A DNA stretch of 20,167 nucleotides, from contig CAYSQW010000063.1 in NCBI GenBank assembly GCA_964433135.1, positions 1 through 20,167 on the forward strand, read 5' to 3'. Each line of letters starts with the position of its first letter. The first letter of the stretch is position 1. Under the pieces are notes generated by a model. It made no database searches, had not been told where the DNA came from, and saw only the letters and a program-made list of their open reading frames with translations. Of the stretch, positions 7,291 to 15,953 are shown in pieces. Source of the stretch: CAYSQW01 sp964433135. GTDB lineage: Bacteria > Acidobacteriota > Aminicenantia > Aminicenantales > Aminicenantaceae. Position numbers and translations under genes: made by a program.

Positions 7291-7572
7291 TCAGAAAAAA
7301 ATTATTTCATGATCGAGGACTTCGCCTTCTATATGTTCTTCCGCTTCCCGAATGATATTGTTCAGCATCTTCTCGACAACCTTGCGGCTGCTGTTCAGGG
7401 TCGTAAATCCCAACCGTGTTCGCTGCCACTTGTCCTGGAATTCCAGCTCCGCCGTGGCGACGTTGTACTTGTTTTTGATGCGGTCCTTGAAACCTGAAAT
7501 ACGCTGTCGCTTTTCTTTAAGCGAGTGAGCATAGGGGAGATGGATATCAAGTGATAGAAATCCAATAATCAT
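7291..7572 (-). CDS. DUF503 / YlxP-like protein
   Basis: A 93-residue protein beginning MIIGFLSLDIHLPYAHSLKE. The HSLKEKR stretch (16-22) and R-x-x-G-F-T-T-x-N at about 52-60 are typical of DUF503 (YlxP), a small ferredoxin-fold-like family regularly encoded between infB and rbfA in bacteria, and linked in B. subtilis to ribosome function. It starts 21 bases after the infB stop with no strong ribosome-binding site, so translation may rely on coupling. Confidence 0.88.
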   Translation of the reverse strand: MIIGFLSLDIHLPYAHSLKEKRQRISGFKDRIKNKYNVATAELEFQDKWQRTRLGFTTLNSSRKVVEKMLNNIIREAEEHIEGEVLDHEIIFF

Positions 7573-7593
7573 TTTCGCCAGGCCGGATTTCGG

Positions 7594-9396
7594 TTATTTC
7601 TGAATTATTTCTTCGAGGGTGAACGCTTCGATCCGATCGCCCGGTTGGATATCTTTGAAATTCGCCAGGCCGATTCCACATTCCAGATCTTTTTTGACCT
7701 CTGTGACATTATTTTTAAGATGTTTCAACGAAGATATCTTTCCGGTGTGAACGACTTTATCACTACGGATAACCTTAACGGTGGCGTTACGCGATATCAC
7801 TCCGTCGGAAACATAACATCCGGCGATGGTTCCTGCTTTCGGAACACGGAATAGTTTTCGAACTTCGGCACGTCCCATGTAGGATTCGCGGATCTCGGGA
7901 TCGAGCATTCCCGTCTGGGCTTTCTTAATATCGTCCGTGAGCTGATAGATCACATTGTAAGATCGTATCTCGACTTTCTCTTCCCGGGCCAGATCGAGTA
8001 CGGCTTGTGAAGGTTTTACGTTATAACCGAGAATAATGGAATTAGAAGTAGAGGCCAACAGGACGTCGGAATCGGTGATCTTGCCGCATGCGGAATGGAG
8101 AATCTCGATTTTGACTTTATCCGTGCTCAAATTGGACAACGTATCGCGGAGGACTTCCACGGAACCATGAACATCCGCTTTTACGATGAGGGATAGTTCC
8201 TTAACGGAATCATCTTCGATCTGCTCGAAAAGCTGATCGAGCGTCATCCGACCGGAGCGGCTCTTTTCCGGTTTGTTCATTTTGTTAAGCCGGTACTCGG
8301 CGATCCGTTTAGCGGTATCCAGATCATCGACGACATGGAAAAAGTCTCCCGCCTGAGGGACTTCGGAAAAGCCCAAAACCTCAACCGGCATAGACAATCC
8401 CGCTTCTTTGAGGGATCGACCGTTTTCATCGAAGAGCGCTCGGCTTCGTCCAAACGCGGTTCCCGATATGTACGCCTGGTTGGCCTGTAGGATTCCGTTC
8501 TGAATGATCACGGTGGCGACGGCGCCTTTACGAGGATCGAGTCGTGCTTCCAGGATAACTCCCTGAGCATTGACGTGAGGATTCCCCATGATCTCGGTCA
8601 CATCGGTCAGAAGCAACAGCATTTCAAGAAGCTCTCCGATGTTTTTTTTCTTTTTTGCCGAGATATCGATACTGACGATATCTCCACCCCAATCTTCGAC
8701 CAGCAGGCCTTCCTGGGAAAGCTGTTGTTTGGTGCGTTCGATGTCGGCTTCCGGTTTGTCGATCTTGTTGATGGCAACTAAAATTGGAACCTCGGCGGCT
8801 TTGGCGTGAGCGATGGCTTCCTTGGTTTGAGGCATAACGCCGTCGTCCGCCGCGACGATAAGGATGACGATATCCGTGACCATGGCGCCGCGAGCCCGAA
8901 GCTTGGTAAACGCCTCATGGCCCGGCGTGTCGACGAATGTGATGGAGCGTTCTTTGTATTCTACCTGATAGGCGCCTATATGCTGCGTGATTCCGCCCGA
9001 TTCACGATTGACAAGATTGGATTCCCGGATTGCGTCCAGCAGGGTTGTTTTTCCGTGGTCGACATGGCCCATAATCGTGACGACCGGAGGGCGAATGACC
9101 AGCTGCTTGGGATTCTCCAGGCTTTTTTCCCGGGCATACGTTTCCAGGGAAATGACTTCAAGGTTTATCTGGAATATATTAGAGATGGTTTCGGCGATCG
9201 TTTCAGTGAGAAGATCATTGACGTTGACGGCATAACGTTTCATCTGCAGTTGTTCAATGAGAACTCTGGCTTTAATACCTAGATTGTCCGCAACGTTTTT
9301 TAAATTCAAGCCCTCCCGAAGGCGAAGGTTCTTGACGCTGACATCGGGGATTTTTGCGGCGGCTTGGACGGGCCTCTTATTGCTCTTTTTTTTCAT
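7594..9396 (-). CDS. infB: Translation initiation factor IF-2
   Basis: A 600-residue GTPase that brings initiator fMet-tRNA to the 30S subunit. This is a short-form IF-2: an N-terminal IF2N-type domain (about 20-75) directly precedes the G domain, without the long charged linker seen in proteobacteria. GTPase motifs: G1 GHVDHGKTT at 110-118, G3 DTPGH at 156-160, G4 NKID at 210-213. Domains II, III and IV follow. The ATG at 9396 (MKKKSNKRPV) is chosen; a TTG at 9414, with AAGGA close upstream, would add six residues and is a real alternative. The gene is 45 bases after nusA with no ylxR or ylxQ in between. Confidence 0.97.
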   Translation of the reverse strand: MKKKSNKRPVQAAAKIPDVSVKNLRLREGLNLKNVADNLGIKARVLIEQLQMKRYAVNVNDLLTETIAETISNIFQINLEVISLETYAREKSLENPKQLVIRPPVVTIMGHVDHGKTTLLDAIRESNLVNRESGGITQHIGAYQVEYKERSITFVDTPGHEAFTKLRARGAMVTDIVILIVAADDGVMPQTKEAIAHAKAAEVPILVAINKIDKPEADIERTKQQLSQEGLLVEDWGGDIVSIDISAKKKKNIGELLEMLLLLTDVTEIMGNPHVNAQGVILEARLDPRKGAVATVIIQNGILQANQAYISGTAFGRSRALFDENGRSLKEAGLSMPVEVLGFSEVPQAGDFFHVVDDLDTAKRIAEYRLNKMNKPEKSRSGRMTLDQLFEQIEDDSVKELSLIVKADVHGSVEVLRDTLSNLSTDKVKIEILHSACGKITDSDVLLASTSNSIILGYNVKPSQAVLDLAREEKVEIRSYNVIYQLTDDIKKAQTGMLDPEIRESYMGRAEVRKLFRVPKAGTIAGCYVSDGVISRNATVKVIRSDKVVHTGKISSLKHLKNNVTEVKKDLECGIGLANFKDIQPGDRIEAFTLEEIIQK

Positions 9397-9441
9397 GTTA
9401 AATGTTTTCTCCAAACAATCCTTGATTATTTCATGTGCTCA

Positions 9442-10467
9442 TTAGCTTTTTATTTCTATCTTCCAGCCCACAAGTTTTGAGGCCAATCTGACATTGATGC
9501 CTTTCTTTCCAATTGCCAGTGAAAATTGATCTTTCGCCACAACAGCCTGCAGATATTTATTGTGCTTATCCCGGACCAGGACATCTTCAACCCGTGCCGG
9601 GCTCAATGCGGATTTGGCGAGTTGGATAGGATTATCAGACCATTCGATGATATCTACTTTCTCGCCTTGAAGTTCTTTGCTGATGGACAGGATCCGGTTG
9701 CCTTTAACGCCGATGCAGGCTCCGATGGGATCGATATCCTTTTCAGTAGTGATAACGGCGACCTTAGCGCGTTCGCCGGGCTGGCGGACGATGTTTTTGA
9801 TGACGATGTTGCCGTTGGCGATTTCCGGGGTTTCCATTTCCAGCAATCTACCCAAAAACCTGTTGTCCGTTCGAGATACGATCACCTGGGGACCTTTGGC
9901 ATCTTTGAATACATGCGTGATAACGGCTTTGACGCGGTCTCCGCGGATGAAATGATCGTTCGGCAGGGTCTCCCTCAAGGGAAGGAGGATTTCGGTTTTA
10001 TTGTTTTCAAGAATGATGTTGCGGTTGGTTTCAAGCCTCCGGAGCACTCCGGTAATGATTTTTCCCATAAGGGGGTAGAAAAAATCAAACACTTTTCCTT
10101 GTTCGGCGTCTCTGACTTTTTGAAATATGACTTGTTTGGCGGCTTGAGCGGCGATACGTCCCAGGGTTTCAGAAGGCAAATCGATTTCAATATAGTTGCC
10201 GATCCTGGCGGCGGCATCGATCTTCTTGGCATCTTCCAGGCTGATCTCGGCGGCGGGATTATCGGGTTCCTCGCTGACTTGTTTTACGGAATATACCCGC
10301 AGCTCTCCTTTCTCAGGCTTGAAAACGACATGAATCTTTTCATTGTGAGAGAAATACTTCAATGAGGCGACGCGCAGCGATTCTTCTATGGCGCCGACGA
10401 TCACGGAGCTGTCCACACCTCTCTCTTTGCTTAGCTGCTGGATAGTATTCCAGACGTTTACTTTCAT
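9442..10467 (-). CDS. nusA: Transcription termination/antitermination factor NusA
   Basis: A 341-residue NusA with the N-terminal RNA-polymerase-binding domain (~1-130, including GRIAAQAAKQVIFQKVR), the S1 domain (~133-197), and KH domains whose GACIGVKGNRI and AIGKKGINVRLAS loops are clear. It lacks the acidic C-terminal repeats of E. coli NusA (495 residues) and is close in size to Gram-positive forms. The frame is open far upstream into hppA, but the ATG at 10467 (MKVNVWNTIQQL) is the proper start, because the promoter at 10516-10544 lies just upstream. It modulates pausing, termination and antitermination. First gene of the translation operon; the usual upstream rimP is absent here. Confidence 0.95.
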   Translation of the reverse strand: MKVNVWNTIQQLSKERGVDSSVIVGAIEESLRVASLKYFSHNEKIHVVFKPEKGELRVYSVKQVSEEPDNPAAEISLEDAKKIDAAARIGNYIEIDLPSETLGRIAAQAAKQVIFQKVRDAEQGKVFDFFYPLMGKIITGVLRRLETNRNIILENNKTEILLPLRETLPNDHFIRGDRVKAVITHVFKDAKGPQVIVSRTDNRFLGRLLEMETPEIANGNIVIKNIVRQPGERAKVAVITTEKDIDPIGACIGVKGNRILSISKELQGEKVDIIEWSDNPIQLAKSALSPARVEDVLVRDKHNKYLQAVVAKDQFSLAIGKKGINVRLASKLVGWKIEIKS

Positions 10468-10515
10468 TTGGCTTGCCCTAAATCTAAATATAAGAGGACG
10501 ATAAAAGAAGCGTGA

Positions 10516-10544
10516 ATTATAACTGAAATAATAAAGAATATCAA
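10516..10544 (-). promoter_or_regulatory. Sigma70-type promoter of the nusA-infB operon
   Basis: TTGATA (10539-10544) and a perfect TATAAT (10516-10521) on the minus strand are 17 bases apart. The predicted transcription start near 10509 gives a ~40-base leader before the nusA ATG. This is the best promoter seen in the window. Confidence 0.8.
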
Positions 10545-10562
10545 TATCAGGGGCGGCAAAAT

Positions 10563-10596
10563 AAAAAAACCTCATGTCGCCGCGCCCTGCGACGGC
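10563..10596 (-). terminator. Possible weak terminator after hppA
   Basis: On the minus strand a G/C-rich hairpin (10579-10596; seven pairs with one bulged base and a 3-base loop) is followed, nine bases later, by seven T residues (10563-10569). The gap before the T run makes it a poor intrinsic terminator, so read-through from hppA into nusA is likely. It lies between the hppA stop and the nusA promoter. Confidence 0.3.
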
Positions 10597-10652
10597 TGAT
10601 TTAAATATAATATCGAAAACCTTTATTCGTACGGGCCGGCGTGCTCCTCCGG

Positions 10653-12617
10653 CTATTTGAAAAGCGGAGCGAAAACCAGACTCACGACAGCCATAAGTTT
10701 GATCAAAATATTCATCGAAGGACCGGATGTGTCTTTCAGCGGGTCGCCGACGGTATCTCCGATAACGGCGGCGGCATGAACGGCGGTTCCCTTGCCGCCA
10801 AGATTTCCTTCCTCGATCCACTTCTTCGCATTATCCCAGGCGGCGCCTGCATTGGCCATGAAAATCCCCATCAGGACGCCGCTCGCCGTGGCTCCGGCAA
10901 GAAAGCCGCCGAGGGCCTCCGCACCGATGATGAAGCCGACAAGAAGCGGTGAAACCACGGCTACGATGCCTGGAAGCACCATTTCCATGAGAGCGCTCCG
11001 CGTAACGATATCGACACACCTGTTGGAATCGGGCTTGGCTTTGCCTTCCATGAGGCCCTTGATCTCTTTGAACTGGCGGCGGATTTCAATCACCATTTTA
11101 TCCGCGGCCCGGCCGACGGCTTTAAGCGTCATGGAAGCGATGGCAAACGGAAGCAATGCCCCCAGCAGGAGACCGACGATGGTTTCGGAATTGATGAGAT
11201 TGATGGAAGAAAGCCCCGCCGTTTTCTGGAATGCAGAAAACAGAGCCAGAGCCGTTAATGCACCGGATCCGATCGCGAATCCCTTTCCTATGGCCGCGGT
11301 GGTGTTTCCGCAGGCATCCAGCTTATCCGTTATCTGCCGGATCTCCTTGCCGGCGCCTGACATCTCTGTGATTCCACCGGCATTGTCGGCGATGGGTCCG
11401 TAGGAATCCGTCGTCATCACGATGCCGATCGTCGCCAGCATGCCGACGGCCGAAAGAGCGATTCCGTAAAGTCCCGCCAGTCTGTATGAAAGAAAAATCG
11501 TAAACGCGATTGTCAGCAGGGGAAGGATCGTGCTTTGAAAACCGATCGCCAGTCCCGTGATAATGGTGTTCGCGCTCCCGGTTTCCGCCGTACGGGCGAG
11601 AGATTTGATAGGAGGCCCGGAAGTGAAATATTCGCTTTCCAGTCCGATCAAGACACCGGAAATCATGCCTCCCAAAACCACCCAGAACACATTGATGTCG
11701 GAAAGAATGATCCGAATGATAAAAAAGGCTCCTATCAGGAAAATCGCCGCACTGACATAGGTGGAATTTCTCAACGCGGATTGGGGACTGAAATTTTTCA
11801 AGACTTTTATGGAAAGAACGCCGATTATCGAGCAGATAAGGCCGAAAGAGATCAGAATAAGCGGGAGAGCCATATGATTTATGGCGGGAGAGAGGGTCGC
11901 GCCCAACGCCATGGAAGCGATAACCGAACCGACGTAGGATTCAAAAAGGTCGGCGCCCATACCTGCCGTATCCCCGACGTTGTCTCCGACATTGTCGGCG
12001 ATAACTCCCGGATTGCGAGGATCATCTTCCGGTATTCCCGCTTCGACTTTGCCCACAAGGTCGGCGCCCACATCGGCGCTTTTGGTAAAGATTCCTCCCC
12101 CGACGCGGGCAAAGAACGCTACGGAACTGGCCCCCATGGCGAATCCATTGATGATGATGGAATCCCTGGTGAAGAAGTAGACAAGGCCCAAGCCCGCAAG
12201 TCCGAGCGCGGCCACGGAAATCCCCATCACGGCACCGCCTTGGAAAGCGATGGTCAAAGCGCGGCCGATGCCTCCGCTTATGGCCCCCTGAGTCGTACGA
12301 ACCGCGGCGCGCGTGGAGGCTTGCATCCCGATATATCCGGCAAGCAGCGAACAGAAAGCGCCAAGGAGAAAAGCCAGACTGGTGTTTATGGAGAACAATC
12401 TCCACAAGGCGAGAAAAACGATCACGATGAAAACAGAAATATAGGAGTATTCACGTTTAAGAAAAACCATGGCGCCGGAATGAACGGCCTCCGCGATTTC
12501 CTGCATGATGGGGCTGCCCTTGGGGTACTTCATGGTGATGAAATATAAGGCCAGAGCAAACAACAAACCCAGAAAACCCAGGATGAACAAATAGGGCGTC
12601 GTATTAAGTAGTGTCAT
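10653..12617 (-). CDS. hppA: K+-dependent membrane-bound ion-pumping pyrophosphatase
   Basis: A 654-residue polytopic inner-membrane protein that hydrolyses pyrophosphate and pumps H+ and/or Na+ out of the cytoplasm. The substrate motif DVGADLVGKVE is at 182-192, followed by DDPRNPGVIADNVGDNVGD (198-216). In GNTTAAIGKG (437-446) Ala441 and Gly444 are at the positions that distinguish K+-dependent enzymes (Ala) from K+-independent ones (Lys). The gate glutamate lies in LFESYV (Glu226), the position seen in Na+-pumping enzymes such as that of Thermotoga, so Na+ transport is plausible but unproven. Start: ATG at 12617 with GAGG eight bases upstream; an open frame further upstream has no membrane-PPase similarity. 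Monocistronic, with its own candidate promoter. Confidence 0.95.
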   Translation of the reverse strand: MTLLNTTPYLFILGFLGLLFALALYFITMKYPKGSPIMQEIAEAVHSGAMVFLKREYSYISVFIVIVFLALWRLFSINTSLAFLLGAFCSLLAGYIGMQASTRAAVRTTQGAISGGIGRALTIAFQGGAVMGISVAALGLAGLGLVYFFTRDSIIINGFAMGASSVAFFARVGGGIFTKSADVGADLVGKVEAGIPEDDPRNPGVIADNVGDNVGDTAGMGADLFESYVGSVIASMALGATLSPAINHMALPLILISFGLICSIIGVLSIKVLKNFSPQSALRNSTYVSAAIFLIGAFFIIRIILSDINVFWVVLGGMISGVLIGLESEYFTSGPPIKSLARTAETGSANTIITGLAIGFQSTILPLLTIAFTIFLSYRLAGLYGIALSAVGMLATIGIVMTTDSYGPIADNAGGITEMSGAGKEIRQITDKLDACGNTTAAIGKGFAIGSGALTALALFSAFQKTAGLSSINLINSETIVGLLLGALLPFAIASMTLKAVGRAADKMVIEIRRQFKEIKGLMEGKAKPDSNRCVDIVTRSALMEMVLPGIVAVVSPLLVGFIIGAEALGGFLAGATASGVLMGIFMANAGAAWDNAKKWIEEGNLGGKGTAVHAAAVIGDTVGDPLKDTSGPSMNILIKLMAVVSLVFAPLFK

Positions 12618-12656
12618 GAAATGATCCTCACAGCAATAATTTGTTTTATGTGTCTG

Positions 12657-12685
12657 TGTATAACACAATTCCACCGCCAAATCAA
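12657..12685 (-). promoter_or_regulatory. Candidate promoter of hppA
   Basis: TTGATT (12680-12685) and TATACA (12657-12662) are 17 bases apart on the minus strand, about 40 bases before the hppA ATG. Each hexamer has four consensus matches. The -10 region lies in an imperfect palindrome TGTGT-TAT-ACACA, which could be an operator. Confidence 0.5.
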
Positions 12686-12748
12686 TTCAGGAAGCCTGTG
12701 AAATCCTTGATTCGGACTGGGAGGTGGGAGGGCGGAGGCTTCGGTTTT

Positions 12749-14077
12749 TCAGTCAGCCGAAGCGGTCATTTCACCTTTCAGGCTGTATGCTCCGCAGTCC
12801 GTAATGGAAACCATGACGAATCTGCCGACAACATCCTTCTCCGCAATGAAATTGACCACTTGATACCCTTCATTTCGGCCGGAATAAATGCCGGTATTTT
12901 TTTTGCTCTTCCCCATGCAGAGGACCTTCATCTCTTTTCCGATGAGCTTCGCATTGTTTTGCATTTGAATCCGCTTTTGGGTTTCCTGCAGCATACTCAA
13001 ACGCCGCCGTTTGGTCTCAAGAGGAACGGAATCCTTGAATGTGGCCGCCTTGGTATGCGGTCGGGCCGAATAGCGGAAAGAGAACAGGCTCTGATAGCGG
13101 ACTTCATGCAGAAGGTTGAGCGTATCTTCGAAGTCGACTTCGGTTTCCCCGGGAAAACCGACAATGATATCCGCGCTCAAACTGATCTCCGGCATTTCAC
13201 GGCGGAGCAGATCGATTTTATTCAGATATTCTTCACGGGTGTAGCCGCGCTTCATGCGTTTCAGAACCGCATTCGATCCGGATTGAACCGGGAGATGAAG
13301 TTGACGGCATATCTTATGAAAACCGGCCATCGCCTGAATGATGCGGCGATCGAAATCCCGGGGATGTGATGTGATGAACCGTATCCATTCAGGCCCTTCG
13401 ATGCGGGTGATGGTTTCAAGAAGAGAAGCGAAATCGATGCCGGATTCGGGATCCCGATAGGAATTGACGTTCTGGCCTAAAAGCTGAATTTCCTTGAAGC
13501 CCTTGTCGGCCAGATCTTTCACTTCCCTGACAATATGCTGAAGGGGACGGAATTTTTCCCTGCCTCGCGTATAGGGTACGATGCAGTAAGTGCAGAAATT
13601 ATTGCATCCTTCCATGATCGTGACATAGCCGGATATGATGCTTTTACGGATGATTTGATCCCCGGGGAATTCATGCCAGCGGCGGCTCCAGGCCGTCGAG
13701 ACCGATTTCTCATTTTCAACGTCGCGGATGACGTCGGGAAGCCGGAGGTAATTATCGGGCCCCATAACAAAATCCACATAGGGCGCACGTTCCATAATAC
13801 GCCCCCGGTAAAGCTGCGCGACACAGCCGGCGACCCCAATCAGGAGAGGGCGCTTCTTCTTCATGAGGGCAAGGCGGCCTAGCAGGGAAAAGAGCTTTTC
13901 GGACGATTTTTCTCTTACGGCGCATGTATTGACGATGATCAAATCGCATTCTTCCGGCGTTGCGGCCGGACTCCATCCTCTTGCATGCAATGAGCCGGCC
14001 AGGCGCTCCGAGTCGTTTTCGTTCATCTGGCAGCCGAATGTGTGGATATAATAGCTGCGGGGTGCGTTACTTGTCAT
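12749..14077 (-). CDS. miaB: tRNA-2-methylthio-N6-dimethylallyladenosine synthase MiaB
   Basis: A 442-residue radical-SAM methylthiotransferase that converts i6A37 to ms2i6A37 in tRNAs. The N-terminal MTTase domain has FGCQMNENDSE (14-24) and the second-cluster cysteines Cys16, Cys52 and Cys85. The radical-SAM cysteines are Cys158, Cys162 and Cys165 in EGCNNFCTYCIVPYTRGRE. The C-terminal ~65 residues form a TRAM RNA-binding domain. These motifs match MiaB rather than RimO or MtaB. Start: ATG at 14077 preceded by AAGGA. It has 131-141 bases of space on both sides, so it looks monocistronic; the 131-base spacer downstream holds the hppA promoter. Confidence 0.95.
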   Translation of the reverse strand: MTSNAPRSYYIHTFGCQMNENDSERLAGSLHARGWSPAATPEECDLIIVNTCAVREKSSEKLFSLLGRLALMKKKRPLLIGVAGCVAQLYRGRIMERAPYVDFVMGPDNYLRLPDVIRDVENEKSVSTAWSRRWHEFPGDQIIRKSIISGYVTIMEGCNNFCTYCIVPYTRGREKFRPLQHIVREVKDLADKGFKEIQLLGQNVNSYRDPESGIDFASLLETITRIEGPEWIRFITSHPRDFDRRIIQAMAGFHKICRQLHLPVQSGSNAVLKRMKRGYTREEYLNKIDLLRREMPEISLSADIIVGFPGETEVDFEDTLNLLHEVRYQSLFSFRYSARPHTKAATFKDSVPLETKRRRLSMLQETQKRIQMQNNAKLIGKEMKVLCMGKSKKNTGIYSGRNEGYQVVNFIAEKDVVGRFVMVSITDCGAYSLKGEMTASAD

Positions 14078-14104
14078 GATCTTATCCTTGATGAATTAAA
14101 ATTA

Positions 14105-14133
14105 ACTATAAACGATTCGCTGAAATCGGTCCA
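14105..14133 (-). promoter_or_regulatory. Candidate promoter of miaB
   Basis: TGGACC (14128-14133) and TATAGT (14105-14110) are 17 bases apart on the minus strand, with four and five consensus matches. They lie in the 141-base recN-miaB spacer, about 28 bases before the miaB ATG. Nothing else was seen in this spacer. Confidence 0.4.
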
Positions 14134-14218
14134 TAGAGGAGAATCCCGAATCAATAAAAAAGAAACATCGACACTCTCATGGGCAGAACGGTTGATACAT
14201 TTCAGAATCAGAAGAGGA

Positions 14219-15907
14219 TTACCGGCGAATGTCCAGATTGTGTTCCAGCATCTCACGTGCGTTCTGCAGAGCGGCCGACGTGATCCGGCTTCCGGTTGAA
14301 AGTCTGGCGATCTCGGTGATGCGTTCCTCGAATTCGAGTTCCCGCACGGTCGTGAAGGTTCTGTTTCCGGAAACTTCTTTTTCGATCTTGTAATGACGGG
14401 AGGCGAAAGAGGCGATCTGCGGAAGATGCGTTATACAGATAACCTGATGTTCGGCGGCCAAGGCTTTTAACTTGCGCGCAACGAATTCAGCCGTTTTTCC
14501 TCCGATCCCGGAATCGATCTCATCGAAAATAAGCGCGGAGGCGGTATTCACGGAGTGTCCGATCGATTTGAGCGCCAGCATGATCCGGGACAGTTCGCCT
14601 CCGGAAGCGATTCGACGAAGAGGCTTCGGCGTTTCTCCCGGATTGGGGCTGATGAGAAACTCGACCTCGTCGATCCCGCTGTCCTTTAGATGCTCGGGGG
14701 CTTCCATCTCGGGGGATCGGGATTCGATCCGGATGTGGATCTTCGCCTTTTTCATACCGAGTTGCGCGATTTCATCTTCCAGCCTTTGTTCCAGTTCCCG
14801 GGCGTGTTTCCGGCGGAGAGTGCTGAGATTTTGAGCCGTTTTCAGGTAAAGGTCATATTGCTTTTCCGCTTCACGAGAGATCTGTTCCAGTTTATCACGG
14901 CTGTCGGATAGCAGATCCTGTTCCTTTCGGGCCTTTTCTAAAAAAGCCAGAATGTCGACGATGCTGTTTCCGTATTTCCGCTTCAGCTGTTCGATTTGAC
15001 TCAAACGGTTTTCCACCTGTTCCAGATTTCCGGGGGAGGCAAGGTCGCGATCTTGATATCCGATCAAAAAATCCGATAATTCACGAATGAAAATGCCGGA
15101 TTCACCGGCTGTCTTTCCATATTCACCAAAAGCCTTATCAAAGCCCGCCAAATCGTTCAGAACATGTTGAAGTTGCGTCAATCCGGATAACAGAGAAGAC
15201 TCCTTATCATAAGCGATATCCAGGGCTTCCTTGATATGCAGGGAGATCTTTTCGGCATTCCTCAGAATGTTTCTCTCCTGGCGCAGGCGGCTCTCTTCAT
15301 CCGCACTCAACTGAGCTTCTTCGATTTCATTTATCTGATAAGCGAGAAAATCCAGTCGCTGGGCCCGATCTCTTTCACGGGATTCGAGGACATGTTTTTC
15401 CTTGATAAGGCGGCGGAGCGTTCGTGCCGCTTGGGCCGTTTCCTTGCACAGCTTATCGGTTCCGGCGAATTCATCCAGGTAATCACGTTGATTATCGACT
15501 TGCCTTAAGAAAACATGATCGTTTTGACCGTAGATATCGACCAGTTTCCTTCCCATGTCCTTAAGAGATTTCATGGGAACCAGGACTCCGTTTATATATC
15601 CTTTGCTGGACGAGCGATCCGGAATCCTCCGCTGAAGCAAAAGATTTCCCGTCGAATCGGAAGGGTATGCCTTAAGCCACTTCTCTTCCAGTGCGTCCGC
15701 GTGGAAAACCGCTTCCAGCGAAGTTTCATTTTCGCCCGTGCGAATCATGTCCGGGCTGCCCTTTTCTCCGAGAATCAACATGACGCCGCCGATAATGATG
15801 GATTTACCGACTCCGGTTTCCCCAGTCAAAATAGAAAAACCGGTATGAAAATCGATTTCCAGATCTTCGATGGTGGCCAGGTTCCTGATGCGCAGAGATT
15901 TAATCAT
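14219..15907 (-). CDS. recN: DNA repair protein RecN
   Basis: A 562-residue SMC-like ATPase involved in double-strand break repair, binding DNA ends and helping hold sister chromatids together. Walker A is GETGVGKS at 29-36, the ABC signature is IASGGELSR at 433-441, and Walker B ALIFDEID is at ~458-465. The middle (about 150-400) is a charged heptad-like coiled coil interrupted by a hinge. Length is typical (~550). It is the last gene of the envelope block, starting 46 bases after the protease stop. No LexA/SOS-box-like site was recognised near its start, so its regulation is unclear. Confidence 0.95.
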   Translation of the reverse strand: MIKSLRIRNLATIEDLEIDFHTGFSILTGETGVGKSIIIGGVMLILGEKGSPDMIRTGENETSLEAVFHADALEEKWLKAYPSDSTGNLLLQRRIPDRSSSKGYINGVLVPMKSLKDMGRKLVDIYGQNDHVFLRQVDNQRDYLDEFAGTDKLCKETAQAARTLRRLIKEKHVLESRERDRAQRLDFLAYQINEIEEAQLSADEESRLRQERNILRNAEKISLHIKEALDIAYDKESSLLSGLTQLQHVLNDLAGFDKAFGEYGKTAGESGIFIRELSDFLIGYQDRDLASPGNLEQVENRLSQIEQLKRKYGNSIVDILAFLEKARKEQDLLSDSRDKLEQISREAEKQYDLYLKTAQNLSTLRRKHARELEQRLEDEIAQLGMKKAKIHIRIESRSPEMEAPEHLKDSGIDEVEFLISPNPGETPKPLRRIASGGELSRIMLALKSIGHSVNTASALIFDEIDSGIGGKTAEFVARKLKALAAEHQVICITHLPQIASFASRHYKIEKEVSGNRTFTTVRELEFEERITEIARLSTGSRITSAALQNAREMLEHNLDIRR

Positions 15908-15953
15908 ATCCGAAATATATTCTTGATGCGCAGGATCAATAAATTCCCGTGTT

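Noticed and set aside
9526..10365. Plus-strand open frame opposite nusA (279 codons)
   Set aside because: It mirrors conserved nusA codons and shows no family motif.
10468..10821. N-terminal extension of nusA into hppA
   Set aside because: The extra 118 residues are antifamily, overlap hppA, and lie upstream of the strong promoter at 10516-10544; the ATG at 10467 is a better start.
11535..12548. Long plus-strand open frame opposite hppA (337 codons)
   Set aside because: It is antisense to a well-conserved membrane pyrophosphatase, its translation is hydrophilic and low in recognisable motifs, and no ribosome-binding site is evident. It reflects codon usage of the real gene.
14078..14218. 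Very short ORFs and GAATC direct repeats in the recN-miaB spacer
   Set aside because: ORFs are 6-10 codons without ribosome-binding sites, and the repeat (GAATC-CC-GAATC) is a single chance pair.
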